Positions 1 through 7,457 of a stretch of DNA of 64,000 nt are shown here, piece by piece; the stretch's first letter is position 1; every line of letters begins with the position of its first letter. Origin of the DNA: Gracilibacillus halotolerans (GTDB taxonomy: Bacteria; Bacillota; Bacilli; Bacillales; Amphibacillaceae); the NCBI RefSeq assembly GCF_014206945.1, contig NZ_JACHON010000001.1:617529-681528 (forward strand), read 5' to 3'. The translations under genes were made by a program, and so were the position numbers. A model generated the notes under the pieces. That model searched no databases and was not told the DNA's origin. It saw only the letters and a program-made list of their open reading frames with translations.

Positions 1-667
1 CCCATTCCTGAAATAATTGCGTTACATCATCCGGTATAGCAGAGCGATCTCCGAATAATAGTGCTAATAGCCACGCATTGCTTTCTTCACTAGAGTGTAG
101 AGTAATACGTTCAATCATCTTATGCCGGATAGCATACAAATTAGTAAATAAATTACTACCACTACAACCGTGTAAATACGGAGGTTCTAATACAATTTGT
201 CCGTAAATATTATCCGTTTGAGCATATCCTTTGTAATCAAATTGGCCCGGGTTCGTTGCTCGTTGTATTTCCTGTAATTTCCCTGTAAATTCACAGGTCA
301 TTCCTGGATGAATATCTTGAAGAGGAATCGTTCCTTCTGTTTTAAAATGGAGTGCTTCGATTCGTACCGGTGAATTCTCTGGTTGAATGACTAGTTGTAT
401 CGTTTTATTTGTTTCTTTCGGTGGTTTTACTATATTCCCACGAAAAGTTACGATATCTTCGGTCCAGGTCAACTCCCATTTGTTTGGTACGATCAACAGA
501 TAAAAAAAGCAGAACAGAAGTACTAAAAACAATATAAACAACGGTTTAAACTTTTTGTGAAGAAAGATAAGAAGAATAATGGGAAGGAAAATAAGGGGAA
601 AATCTGTAGACTTTGCAACATAAGCTAGTGAACATACTATTACTAGCCAATGCCATTGACCACTCAC
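1..667 (-). CDS. comEC: ComEC/Rec2 competence DNA-uptake channel, N-terminal part
   Basis: The gene runs off the left edge of the window, so only about 222 N-terminal residues are present. I translated it by hand from a GTG at 665-667, which sits five bases after AGGAGGT. The N-terminus has hydrophobic segments (roughly residues 5-55), followed by the soluble region of the ComEC N-terminal domain, with NPGQFDYKGYAQ and LLALLFGDRSAIPDD. In this family the protein forms the membrane channel that passes single-stranded DNA during transformation. It is the last gene of comEA-comEB-comEC. The 116-base gap after comEB holds no visible terminator, so co-transcription is likely. Whether the rest of the gene is intact cannot be seen. 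Confidence 0.93.
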   Translation of the reverse strand, partial: MSGQWHWLVIVCSLAYVAKSTDFPLIFLPIILLIFLHKKFKPLFILFLVLLFCFFYLLIVPNKWELTWTEDIVTFRGNIVKPPKETNKTIQLVIQPENSPVRIEALHFKTEGTIPLQDIHPGMTCEFTGKLQEIQRATNPGQFDYKGYAQTDNIYGQIVLEPPYLHGCSGSNLFTNLYAIRHKMIERITLHSSEESNAWLLALLFGDRSAIPDDVTQLFQEW

Positions 668-783
668 TACATACCTCCTATCTTTAATAAAAGTAGGGAC
701 AAAAGTACATCCATTAAACAGACGTTCAAGTTAGTTAACATTAGCGCGTTTATTTGCACCTTGTCCCATATTGGCGTATGTAT

Positions 784-1233
784 CTATTTAAGTTTTAGTT
801 GTGTTTGTTCCAGTTCAACCTTTTGCACATGTACTCCTACTTGCTCTAGTAACTCCATAGCATATGGATGATTTCGATAATCTTCTGCATAATAAATTGT
901 TTTAATACCACTTTGAATAATGGCCTTTGTACAATTCAAACACGGAAAATGTGTGACATAAATCTCTGCGCCTTCCGTAGGGACACCAAATTTTGCACAT
1001 TGTAGGATAGCATTCATTTCAGCATGTATTGTTCGTACACAATGTCCCTCTATGACATAGCACCCATCATCTATACAATGGACACTTCCTGACACACTCC
1101 CATTATATCCTCCTGCAATAATCCGCTTATCCCTTACAATAGTTGCTCCAACCATGAGTCGTTGACATGTACTGCGTAACGCTAGTAAGTGGCTTTGCGC
1201 CATAAAATATTGATGCCAAGAAATTCGTTTCAT
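784..1233 (-). CDS. comEB: ComEB, dCMP deaminase family protein
   Basis: This 149-residue zinc-dependent deaminase carries the two signature motifs: HAEMNAI (zinc His and catalytic Glu) and PCLNCTKAI (two zinc Cys). The family converts dCMP to dUMP. In B. subtilis the gene lies in the comE operon but is not needed for transformation. The protein is shorter than the B. subtilis version (about 189 residues), the difference being at the C-terminus. It follows comEA by 45 bases on the same strand. Confidence 0.93.
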   Translation of the reverse strand: MKRISWHQYFMAQSHLLALRSTCQRLMVGATIVRDKRIIAGGYNGSVSGSVHCIDDGCYVIEGHCVRTIHAEMNAILQCAKFGVPTEGAEIYVTHFPCLNCTKAIIQSGIKTIYYAEDYRNHPYAMELLEQVGVHVQKVELEQTQLKLK

Positions 1234-1278
1234 ATGTCTCTTCTCCTCTCTTTCTCTATCTATGACATTTTTATTATA

Positions 1279-1857
1279 CTATGGAACAATAATAAATTCA
1301 GCTAAGCGTTCGGCTGTTTTCTCGCCAATTCCACTTACATTCGTTAAGTCTTCGACCGTATTAAACGTTCCATACTGTTCTCTATATTCGATAATTGCAT
1401 TCGCTTTTGACTGACCAATACCCGGAAGTGATGTTAATTCATCAGCCGTAGCAAGATTAATTTTTATCTTATCGTTTCCTGTTTGATTACCCTCTGAGAT
1501 GCCTACGTCTTCTTGTGTAGACGGAATATAAATAACCATTTCATCATAGACTCGTTCAGCCATATTTATTTGGTTACTATCTGCATTTTCGGTTAATCCT
1601 CCTGCTATCTCTATAGCGTTTTCTACCCTGTCTCCTACCTTTAATGTGTATACACCTGGCATTTTTATCTCACCTTTTATATCTACAAAAACATCCGTAT
1701 CAACCTTTTCTTTTTCTAGTTTTAAAGGAGAATTTTCATCATTCGATTCCAAAATTACGCTAGTCTCTTGGGGGTTATCTTCATTCTTAAATATCATTCC
1801 CCCTACTATAAGAATAACAATAAGTATTACATACCAATACTGTTTGAAAAATTGCAT
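1279..1857 (-). CDS. comEA: ComEA, membrane-anchored DNA receptor for competence
   Basis: The 192-residue protein starts with a membrane anchor (residues 7-23). It then has an SLBB-type domain (about 57-112, with VDIKGEIKMPGVYTL) and a C-terminal pair of helix-hairpin-helix motifs (about 131-190, with LTSLPGIGQSKA and LTNVSGIGEKTA). This is the standard ComEA architecture. It binds incoming double-stranded DNA at the outer face of the membrane and hands it to ComEC. It is first in the comEABC operon and divergent from comER, with 76 bases between the two starts. Confidence 0.96.
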   Translation of the reverse strand: MQFFKQYWYVILIVILIVGGMIFKNEDNPQETSVILESNDENSPLKLEKEKVDTDVFVDIKGEIKMPGVYTLKVGDRVENAIEIAGGLTENADSNQINMAERVYDEMVIYIPSTQEDVGISEGNQTGNDKIKINLATADELTSLPGIGQSKANAIIEYREQYGTFNTVEDLTNVSGIGEKTAERLAEFIIVP

Positions 1858-1933
1858 ATAATGTCACCCTTTTATCATAGTTTATATTTTCCGGGCATAT
1901 GATGACGATAGAGAACAACCAAAGGAGGCGAGC

Positions 1934-2761
1934 ATGTTGAATTGGGGAGTTATAGGAACAGGTAATATGGGGCAAGTTATCGTCACTGCTTTATTGGAAG
2001 CAGAGGTAACCAATCCATCCGCATTGTATGTTACAAATCGTACGCTCGCAAAAGCTGAATTACTTCAAAAAAAATATCCTAAGATTCATGTTGTAGAAGA
2101 AATACATGATATAACTACTCATTGTGATGTAGTATTTTTATGTGTGAAGCCTAAGGATATTATCACTGTACTACCTATACTTGGAGAGCAATTAAGAAAA
2201 GACCAATTACTTATTTCCATAACAAGTGCTTTTTCTGTAGAAGAGCTTGAACAGAATGTTTCTTGCCAAGTGATGCGACTAATACCTAGTATTACTAATT
2301 TCTCTTTAGCTGGTGTATCATTATTAACTTTTGGGGAAAGAGTGCCAGAATCAAAAAAACTCTGGATAGAGGAATGGGCAAAATCCTTTTCAAAACCTGT
2401 TAGAATTGAAGAGGGAAAAGTAAGAATAGCTTCTGATTTAGTTTCTTGCGGACCAGCCTTTTTTGCATTTTTAGCAGAACAGTATATTAAAGATGCGGAT
2501 GCTTTAACAGATTTATCGTATCAAGAAGCAACAACTCTATTACAAGAAATGTTTATTGGTTTTGGTAAGCTACTTGAGGATGGACATTTTACATTAGAGG
2601 AATTAATCGAAAAGGTTTGTGTGAAAGGTGGAATTACTGGTGAGGGAATAGCTGCAATAGAAGCAAATGGTAGTCAACTCTTCCAACACCTTATTAAGGC
2701 TACACATGATAAGTTCAACCATGAGAAAAAAACATTGAATCGTCTTTTATCCTATAGGTAA
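1934..2761 (+). CDS. comER: ComER, pyrroline-5-carboxylate reductase-like protein
   Basis: The 275-residue protein has a Rossmann nucleotide-binding motif at the N-terminus (GVIGTGNMGQV) and the P5C reductase dimerization-domain pattern (SCGPAFFAFLAEQ, CVKGGITGEG). The ATG at 1934 follows AAAGGAGGCGAGC. It is transcribed away from comEA, as in B. subtilis, where comER is dispensable for competence. Family membership suggests NAD(P)H-dependent reductase chemistry, but no substrate is established. Its right-hand neighbour differs from B. subtilis: yqeM lies about 19 kb away. Confidence 0.93.
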   Translation: MLNWGVIGTGNMGQVIVTALLEAEVTNPSALYVTNRTLAKAELLQKKYPKIHVVEEIHDITTHCDVVFLCVKPKDIITVLPILGEQLRKDQLLISITSAFSVEELEQNVSCQVMRLIPSITNFSLAGVSLLTFGERVPESKKLWIEEWAKSFSKPVRIEEGKVRIASDLVSCGPAFFAFLAEQYIKDADALTDLSYQEATTLLQEMFIGFGKLLEDGHFTLEELIEKVCVKGGITGEGIAAIEANGSQLFQHLIKATHDKFNHEKKTLNRLLSYR

Positions 2762-2787
2762 TAGTAGAAAGTTAATAGAAAATTCCA

Positions 2788-2822
2788 ACCTTTGAGACCT
2801 CACTTTCAAAGGTATTTTTTTA
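2788..2822 (+). terminator. Terminator of comER
   Basis: ACCTTTGA and TCAAAGGT form an 8-bp perfect stem with a 10-base loop, followed by a T-run. It lies 26 bases after the comER stop. Confidence 0.85.
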
Positions 2823-2937
2823 TGGAAATGGTTAGTTTTATTACCCGGGAAAGCGCAGAAAACGACGCGAATAGCTACGACACACCATTCTAAGTAATAT
2901 AATTCGATAAATATCCGCAAATTCCTTCTTTTTTATA

Positions 2938-2970
2938 TTAAAAAATGGCTAGCAGTGATAAAAGCTAGCC
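2938..2970 (-). terminator. Terminator of the metallophosphoesterase gene
   Basis: GGCTAGC and GCTAGCC form a 7-bp stem. On the minus strand the stem is followed by ATTTTTTAA. It lies 16 bases after the stop of the gene at 2987-3808. Confidence 0.85.
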
Positions 2971-2986
2971 GCACGATTATATTCTT

Positions 2987-3808
2987 CTAATTCTCCTTAT
3001 GGAATACTTCCATATATGTGATTTGACTTCTACAGAAAAGTCTAACAGGCAATCGAGTTGTTCCTAATCCATGATCAATATACAACGTACAATCTTTATC
3101 TAGCTTATACGTGCCTTGATCATACGTTGCAGGGAATTTTTGTTCTGGGATAACTAGCGCTCCAATAAAAGGTATCCGGAGTTGCCCACCATGTGTATGA
3201 CCTGATAAAATCAGATTCATTTGGGAAATTGCTTCTTCTTCTTTCCAAACAATATTAGGAGCATGAGAAAGTAAGATCGTATAATAATTGCCGTCTACTC
3301 TGTCTGTTGCTTTTTGTAAATCGTCATGATCTGTTGCAGCATCATTGATTCCGATAATGTTTACAGAAGTACCTTCGACATTACATACACTATTTTCATT
3401 ATTAAGAATCTTCACACCATTTTCAATTAGAATCTGATGCAATTGCTGTTCTCTTGGATGTTCACATTCATGATTTCCATTTACAAAGAAAACATGCGGA
3501 TAGTTTAATGTTAGCTCTTGAATAAATCCTTTCACACGACTGAATTCCTTTGTACTCCGATCAATTAAGTCACCAGTTATTAGAACGATATCTGGTGTAA
3601 ATTTCTTTAACTGACGAAACACTTTTTCATTATTCTTTCCGAACTTTCTATTATGCATGTCTGATATTTGAATGATTCTAAGAGGTTGTTTATTATTCCA
3701 TTTTTCGCTTTCAATTTGTACCTTGTTAACAGTTACTGAGCATGTGTCGTTAATAAGTTTTATCCCCATGCTTACGAATAGTGCAGAAAGAATAATTTTA
3801 CTTTGCAT
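2987..3808 (-). CDS. Membrane-associated metallophosphoesterase (YkuE/YaeI type)
   Basis: All motifs of a calcineurin-like phosphoesterase are present in order in 273 residues: SDMHNRK, GDLIDR, NGNHE, LSHAP and SGHTHGGQ. A short hydrophobic N-terminus (residues 5-18) suggests a signal peptide or anchor, so the active site is probably outside the cytoplasm. Relatives act on lipid or cell-wall phosphate esters, but the substrate here is unknown. It is a single gene with its own terminator, at the comER edge of the accessory segment. Confidence 0.85.
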   Translation of the reverse strand: MQSKIILSALFVSMGIKLINDTCSVTVNKVQIESEKWNNKQPLRIIQISDMHNRKFGKNNEKVFRQLKKFTPDIVLITGDLIDRSTKEFSRVKGFIQELTLNYPHVFFVNGNHECEHPREQQLHQILIENGVKILNNENSVCNVEGTSVNIIGINDAATDHDDLQKATDRVDGNYYTILLSHAPNIVWKEEEAISQMNLILSGHTHGGQLRIPFIGALVIPEQKFPATYDQGTYKLDKDCTLYIDHGLGTTRLPVRLFCRSQITYMEVFHKEN

Positions 3809-3920
3809 GCATTTACACCTCTGATTTCATTACTTTGTGTTATGGAAGTGAACTCCTAACTCAACTATAACAACCTTTCTATAGTATACGCGCTTGAAGA
3901 ACAGAAATGTTTCTTTATGT

Positions 3921-4583
3921 TTATTCGTTTTCAATTTCATATATAGCATCTATTTCCTCGCCTGCTAAAGCTTGAGTGGCAAGTTTATCTGCTTGTTTAT
4001 TATTATTACGTGGCAATAATTCATACGTAGCACGAATACCTAATTTTTTAAGAAGATGTTCTATCTTATCTATCCAGTAATGAAATGCATCATTTGTTAC
4101 CGGCCACTCATCATTCATTTGGTGAATAACTTGCATGGAGTCACCTTGAATTTGTATGGATTGCTGGTGGACACCAATGATTTCTAATTGTTGAATAGCA
4201 AAATAAAGTGCGGCAAATTCCGCTTCATTATTGTCCTGAATTAGGTCCAGTTGTCTATTCACTCTTTTTCGATATCGCTTATTATTTTTTATGAAATAAA
4301 TCACGGTTCCTAACCCAGCTATTTTATGACTTTTATCATAACCACCATCAAAATATAATGTAACCTCATGCGGTTCCTCGTTAAGTCTTTCCAAATACTT
4401 ATTTAACTCCTTCTCAGACCATAAGGAACCGAATTCATCTTCCATATCAATACGAATAATAGTTTTTTGTTTTTTTAATTCAGGAAGAAGGCTTTTAACA
4501 TCTTTCAATGCTAGTGGTTCACTTGTCAAAGTTACTATTCTTTTCGATTGGACTTTATAGCTAACCGATAAAGTGAGCTTCAC
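3921..4583 (-). CDS. RNase H-like protein (RVT_3/YpeP type)
   Basis: Residues about 75-212 form an RNase H fold with the four acidic residues in place: FDGGYD, NNEAEF, QGDSMQ and NKQADKLA. The fold cleaves RNA in RNA-DNA hybrids; activity here is inferred. The first 70 residues are a separate unassigned region. The start is GTG at 4583, two bases after the stop of the upstream coiled-coil gene, and its ribosome-binding sequence lies within that gene's end, so translation is probably coupled. Confidence 0.8.
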   Translation of the reverse strand: MKLTLSVSYKVQSKRIVTLTSEPLALKDVKSLLPELKKQKTIIRIDMEDEFGSLWSEKELNKYLERLNEEPHEVTLYFDGGYDKSHKIAGLGTVIYFIKNNKRYRKRVNRQLDLIQDNNEAEFAALYFAIQQLEIIGVHQQSIQIQGDSMQVIHQMNDEWPVTNDAFHYWIDKIEHLLKKLGIRATYELLPRNNNKQADKLATQALAGEEIDAIYEIENE

Positions 4584-4585
4584 AA

Positions 4586-6118
4586 TTATTCATCCTCTTT
4601 AAGTTCCTCTAAGTAATTCTTTTGAGAATTAGTAAATGTATCCTTTATTCCATAATACTCTTTTTCAAACTCTTTTACTTCTCGCTTCACTTTCCATAAT
4701 CGAGCCTTGCATTTTGTAAGGTCCGCTTTCAGGAGTTTTTGATAATCTTGATGCTGTTTTTGCCATTTCTTCAGCTCTTTCAAACGTTTTTCAGCCTCTT
4801 TTATTCTAACTCTTTCCTGCATCTTAAATTCAGACGAGGAGGCAAGTAAGTCTTCGGTCATTTCTTTTATATAATAATCCAATTTTCGTTTTTCATTTTG
4901 TAATTGAATAGTAGTTCCGACATTAGAAACTTTGCTTTTTAATTTACTAATAATACCCGCTTTAGAGGTATGTTTATGTTTTTCGTATAATAAATGGTTC
5001 ATCTTGTGTTGGATATTTAGAAATTCCCGACGGTGAACTTCAAAAGCTAAGTTAACATCTAATTCTGTAACGTCAGCATACTTTAACGCATTATAAATAC
5101 TTGCCTTATCTGCCTTTATCTGATTGCCTATCTGCTTCGATTCATAATAGATATCTTTTAATTTCATTTGATTGGTTTCTAATTCTTTATCTAAGTCTGC
5201 TATCTCGTGTAAAAGCTGATCCCGCTCCAAAATTTTTTCTTTATATTGATTCTTTCGCTTCAACCATTCATTCCATATTGAATCATAAGTTGCTAATCCA
5301 TTGGAATTAAGGCTGGATATATATAACTGGAGCAATAGATTAGGAAGAAGATTTTTTCTGAAATATTCAATTTGTAGATAACTTCGTAAATCTTTAGGTT
5401 CAACTTGTTCGGCGATAAATAGTGGTGACATCATGATATAGAGAGGCTCCATCTCAGAGTCCCCCTGCTCATTGAAGATCCCCATGCTCACTCCATGTCT
5501 CCATATAAGTTGAAGTATATCTCGATAATATTTTATCCCTTGTTTATTCAGGGTAGTAATAATAATATCCTCAAATTTTGGATTATCTAACATTTCAAGT
5601 GATTTTTTAGTTGCTTCATTTTCTGGAATTGACTCAATTAGCGCTTTAAAATCATTCATAAAGATATGGATACTGTTAACATTCTCTTTTTTCATTCTTT
5701 TACTAAATCTTTGTATTTGCAATTTAATCTCATAGAGAAGAATAGTAGTTAATCGATCATTATTTCCTTGACTATGTACGAATTTTTCAAAGTTTTCATC
5801 TCGTTTATAAAAATTATACACTTCAGTAACAATTCGATTCGTTAAGTGTGTGATTTTGTCTTGATTCATCTCAAAGTTAATTTTAATATGAAGTGATTTA
5901 AGTATTTGCAACCAAATATCCAATTGTAGGACAGCATCTTCTACTTCTGTTAAATTCTCAGCTTCTTGTTCTATCAAATGAAAGTAACGTAGCATTTCAT
6001 CTTTTTTCGTTTTATTAATAACATGTTGTGGTTTCGTTTTATATAAAAAAGAGTATACCATCCTTAATGATTTTCCATTAAGGCTTACTAGTCCGTCTAC
6101 AAGTTGATTTTCATTCAT
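4586..6118 (-). CDS. Unrecognised long coiled-coil protein
   Basis: I do not recognise this 510-residue protein. Residues 1-290 look globular and mostly helical. About 290-510 are rich in Lys/Glu heptads typical of coiled coils, interrupted near 395-415. There is no signal peptide or membrane segment, so it is probably cytoplasmic. The ATG at 6118 is chosen over the upstream in-frame GTG at 6127, because AGGAGG lies ten bases before the ATG while the GTG sits inside the Shine-Dalgarno sequence. It forms a two-gene unit with the RNase H-like gene, which hints at a nucleic-acid role, but this is only context. Confidence 0.7.
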   Translation of the reverse strand: MNENQLVDGLVSLNGKSLRMVYSFLYKTKPQHVINKTKKDEMLRYFHLIEQEAENLTEVEDAVLQLDIWLQILKSLHIKINFEMNQDKITHLTNRIVTEVYNFYKRDENFEKFVHSQGNNDRLTTILLYEIKLQIQRFSKRMKKENVNSIHIFMNDFKALIESIPENEATKKSLEMLDNPKFEDIIITTLNKQGIKYYRDILQLIWRHGVSMGIFNEQGDSEMEPLYIMMSPLFIAEQVEPKDLRSYLQIEYFRKNLLPNLLLQLYISSLNSNGLATYDSIWNEWLKRKNQYKEKILERDQLLHEIADLDKELETNQMKLKDIYYESKQIGNQIKADKASIYNALKYADVTELDVNLAFEVHRREFLNIQHKMNHLLYEKHKHTSKAGIISKLKSKVSNVGTTIQLQNEKRKLDYYIKEMTEDLLASSSEFKMQERVRIKEAEKRLKELKKWQKQHQDYQKLLKADLTKCKARLWKVKREVKEFEKEYYGIKDTFTNSQKNYLEELKEDE

Positions 6119-6216
6119 ATGATACACCCCTCCTATGCTGGTAATCTAATTATACACTCGATTACAAGCAATCTAAAAATAATAATAGTCATACATCAAA
6201 CATAGTTACTAAAGCA

Positions 6217-6245
6217 TTCAAACGAAAACAAATATGTGATATACT
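6217..6245 (+). promoter_or_regulatory. Predicted promoter of the antisense antitoxin RNA
   Basis: TTCAAA, a 17-base spacer and TATACT, with TG one base before the -10 (extended -10). It faces the toxin gene and would start an RNA near 6252. Confidence 0.55.
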
Positions 6246-6251
6246 ATAGAC

Positions 6252-6391
6252 AAAACGGATTATTAAATTTGACTACCCACAGCCATTACTGTGGGCAGGG
6301 ACAAATTGTTCTAACCTAAGGGCTACTCGGCTCTACATTAATAGACCTCACCTAGTCGCAGAATTATAAATAGGGAGGTCTACTTTTTTTT
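6252..6391 (+). ncRNA. Predicted antisense antitoxin RNA
   Basis: A transcript from the promoter at 6217-6245 would run about 140 bases to the strong terminator at 6342-6391. It would be complementary to the 3' end and untranslated tail of the convergent toxin mRNA. It contains a compact hairpin CCCACAG/CTGTGGG at 6276-6295, a possible loop for first contact with the target. This matches the layout of type I modules with membrane-peptide toxins (txpA/RatA, bsrG/SR4, fst/RNAII). Inferred from layout only. Confidence 0.55.
6342..6391 (+). terminator. Terminator of the antitoxin RNA
   Basis: TAGACCTC (6342-6349) pairs with GAGGTCTA (6375-6382) and is followed by eight T. The 3' arm contains the complement of the toxin stop codon, so the toxin coding end is fully covered by the antisense RNA. 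Confidence 0.75.
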
Positions 6392-6481
6392 GTTCATTGT
6401 AACAACGAGAGCGATTAAAGCGATTATTAGTGTGCCGAAAGACAGCATTGTCATGATACTCTCGTATACACTCAATGGCAT
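6380..6481 (-). CDS. Small hydrophobic holin-like toxin of a type I toxin-antitoxin module
   Basis: A 33-residue peptide, MPLSVYESIMTMLSFG followed by a hydrophobic stretch LIIALIALVVTM and a basic NKKK tail. This is the pattern of the putative holin-like toxin family of Firmicutes. AGAGGGGG lies directly before the ATG at 6481. A TATAAT at 6506-6511 (read on the minus strand) may be its -10. The peptide would insert in the membrane. It is paired with a predicted antisense RNA from the opposite strand at its 3' end. Confidence 0.8.
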   Translation of the reverse strand: MPLSVYESIMTMLSFGTLIIALIALVVTMNKKK

Positions 6482-6732
6482 TCCCCCTCTCTCAAGGGTT
6501 TACCGATTATACCCGATAAGAACTTTATCCAACTTTATTATAGCATAATATGGACAAGAATCGAACATATATTCGTGTTTGTTGTTAATTTAATTACTTT
6601 TTACTACTATCATCCATGTTTTTCCCTGTCTTATTTTAGGTAAATTGTCCTCCCTCAGATTTTTAGGAAAGTTAGACCTTTAAAATATGTGAACTGAATC
6701 TGGCTTCAATTTGGGTTTTATGCTTCTTTATC

Positions 6733-6767
6733 CTAAAAAAAGTGCCTACTCATAAAGAGCAGACACT
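6733..6767 (-). terminator. Terminator of the thioredoxin-like gene
   Basis: On the minus strand AGTGTCTGCTC pairs with GAGTAGGCACT (two wobble pairs) and is followed by a T-run. It begins 16 bases after the stop of the gene at 6783-7346. Confidence 0.85.
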
Positions 6768-6782
6768 GTTAATCGATATTAA

Positions 6783-7346
6783 TTAAGCATTTATTACATT
6801 TAATAAACTACTTTTTACGCTTTGATACACATAATTCCATAAAGCTTCTTCCTTGAGATATCTATCCTGTAAAGTAGCAATCATTTCTTTTTGTTTTTCT
6901 TGGAAAGCAGGATCTTCTTTTTCTGGTAAGTTAATTCGATAACCATCAACAATTTCTTGTACCTCTGGTGCTCGTGGACCCCATTTTCCAACTAATTCGC
7001 CTTCATTGTTTAATATTAAAACGATTGGTATTGCTCTTCCTCCATTTGTTAAATGGCGATCAATCAAATCTGTGTCTGCATCTCTTAAGGCTACTCTAAC
7101 ATCTAAATCTCCAGCTTCTGCTATTTTTCTTACAACAGGATTAATCATCATTGCATCGCCACACCAGTCCTCGGTAATGATTAATAAGTGTAGGTCTGCC
7201 TTTTTCAATTGATTAAAAAAAGTAGCATCATCTGGTAGTTGAAAATTATTTAATACAGTGAAGCTTTCTTCTTTTAATTTTGACATATTATCCATATAAT
7301 CTTGTAACGTTTGACCTTCTTCGTAATACTGTTGCTCAGTCTTCAT
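6783..7346 (-). CDS. Thioredoxin-fold protein with a DWCGDA motif
   Basis: The 187-residue protein has a thioredoxin-like fold centred on EDWCGDAMMINPVV (about residue 67), followed by AIPIVLILNNEGELVG, the cis-Pro region of thioredoxins. The usual CxxC is reduced to a single Cys (WCGD), so classical disulfide exchange by two cysteines is unlikely. No signal peptide is seen, so it is probably cytoplasmic. The ATG at 7346 follows AGGAGGGTACAT. An in-frame ATG at 7367 lies upstream of this ribosome-binding site and is rejected. Confidence 0.8.
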   Translation of the reverse strand: MKTEQQYYEEGQTLQDYMDNMSKLKEESFTVLNNFQLPDDATFFNQLKKADLHLLIITEDWCGDAMMINPVVRKIAEAGDLDVRVALRDADTDLIDRHLTNGGRAIPIVLILNNEGELVGKWGPRAPEVQEIVDGYRINLPEKEDPAFQEKQKEMIATLQDRYLKEEALWNYVYQSVKSSLLNVINA

Positions 7347-7408
7347 ATGTACCCTCCTATATTTCATTGAGATGTTTTGTATTAATACATATCTTATCCA
7401 ATTGATCG

Positions 7409-7449
7409 TAATAAGAAAAGCTATCTGCCTTTATGGACAGATAACTTTT
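7409..7449 (-). terminator. Terminator of the large pectate lyase gene
   Basis: On the minus strand AAAAGTTATCTG pairs with CAGATAGCTTTT, with one wobble pair, and is followed by a T-rich tail. Confidence 0.75.
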
Positions 7450-7457
7450 CTTATTCA

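Noticed and set aside
650-871. A 73-codon plus-strand frame, Cys/Ser/Thr-rich
   Set aside because: It overlaps the end of comEB and the start of comEC on the opposite strand; composition is unlike a real protein and no start signal is seen.
2823-2937. A GC-richer patch with CGACGCGAATAGC-like sequence
   Set aside because: It could be part of another dispersed repeat, but no second copy is in the window and no reading frame or stem is convincing.
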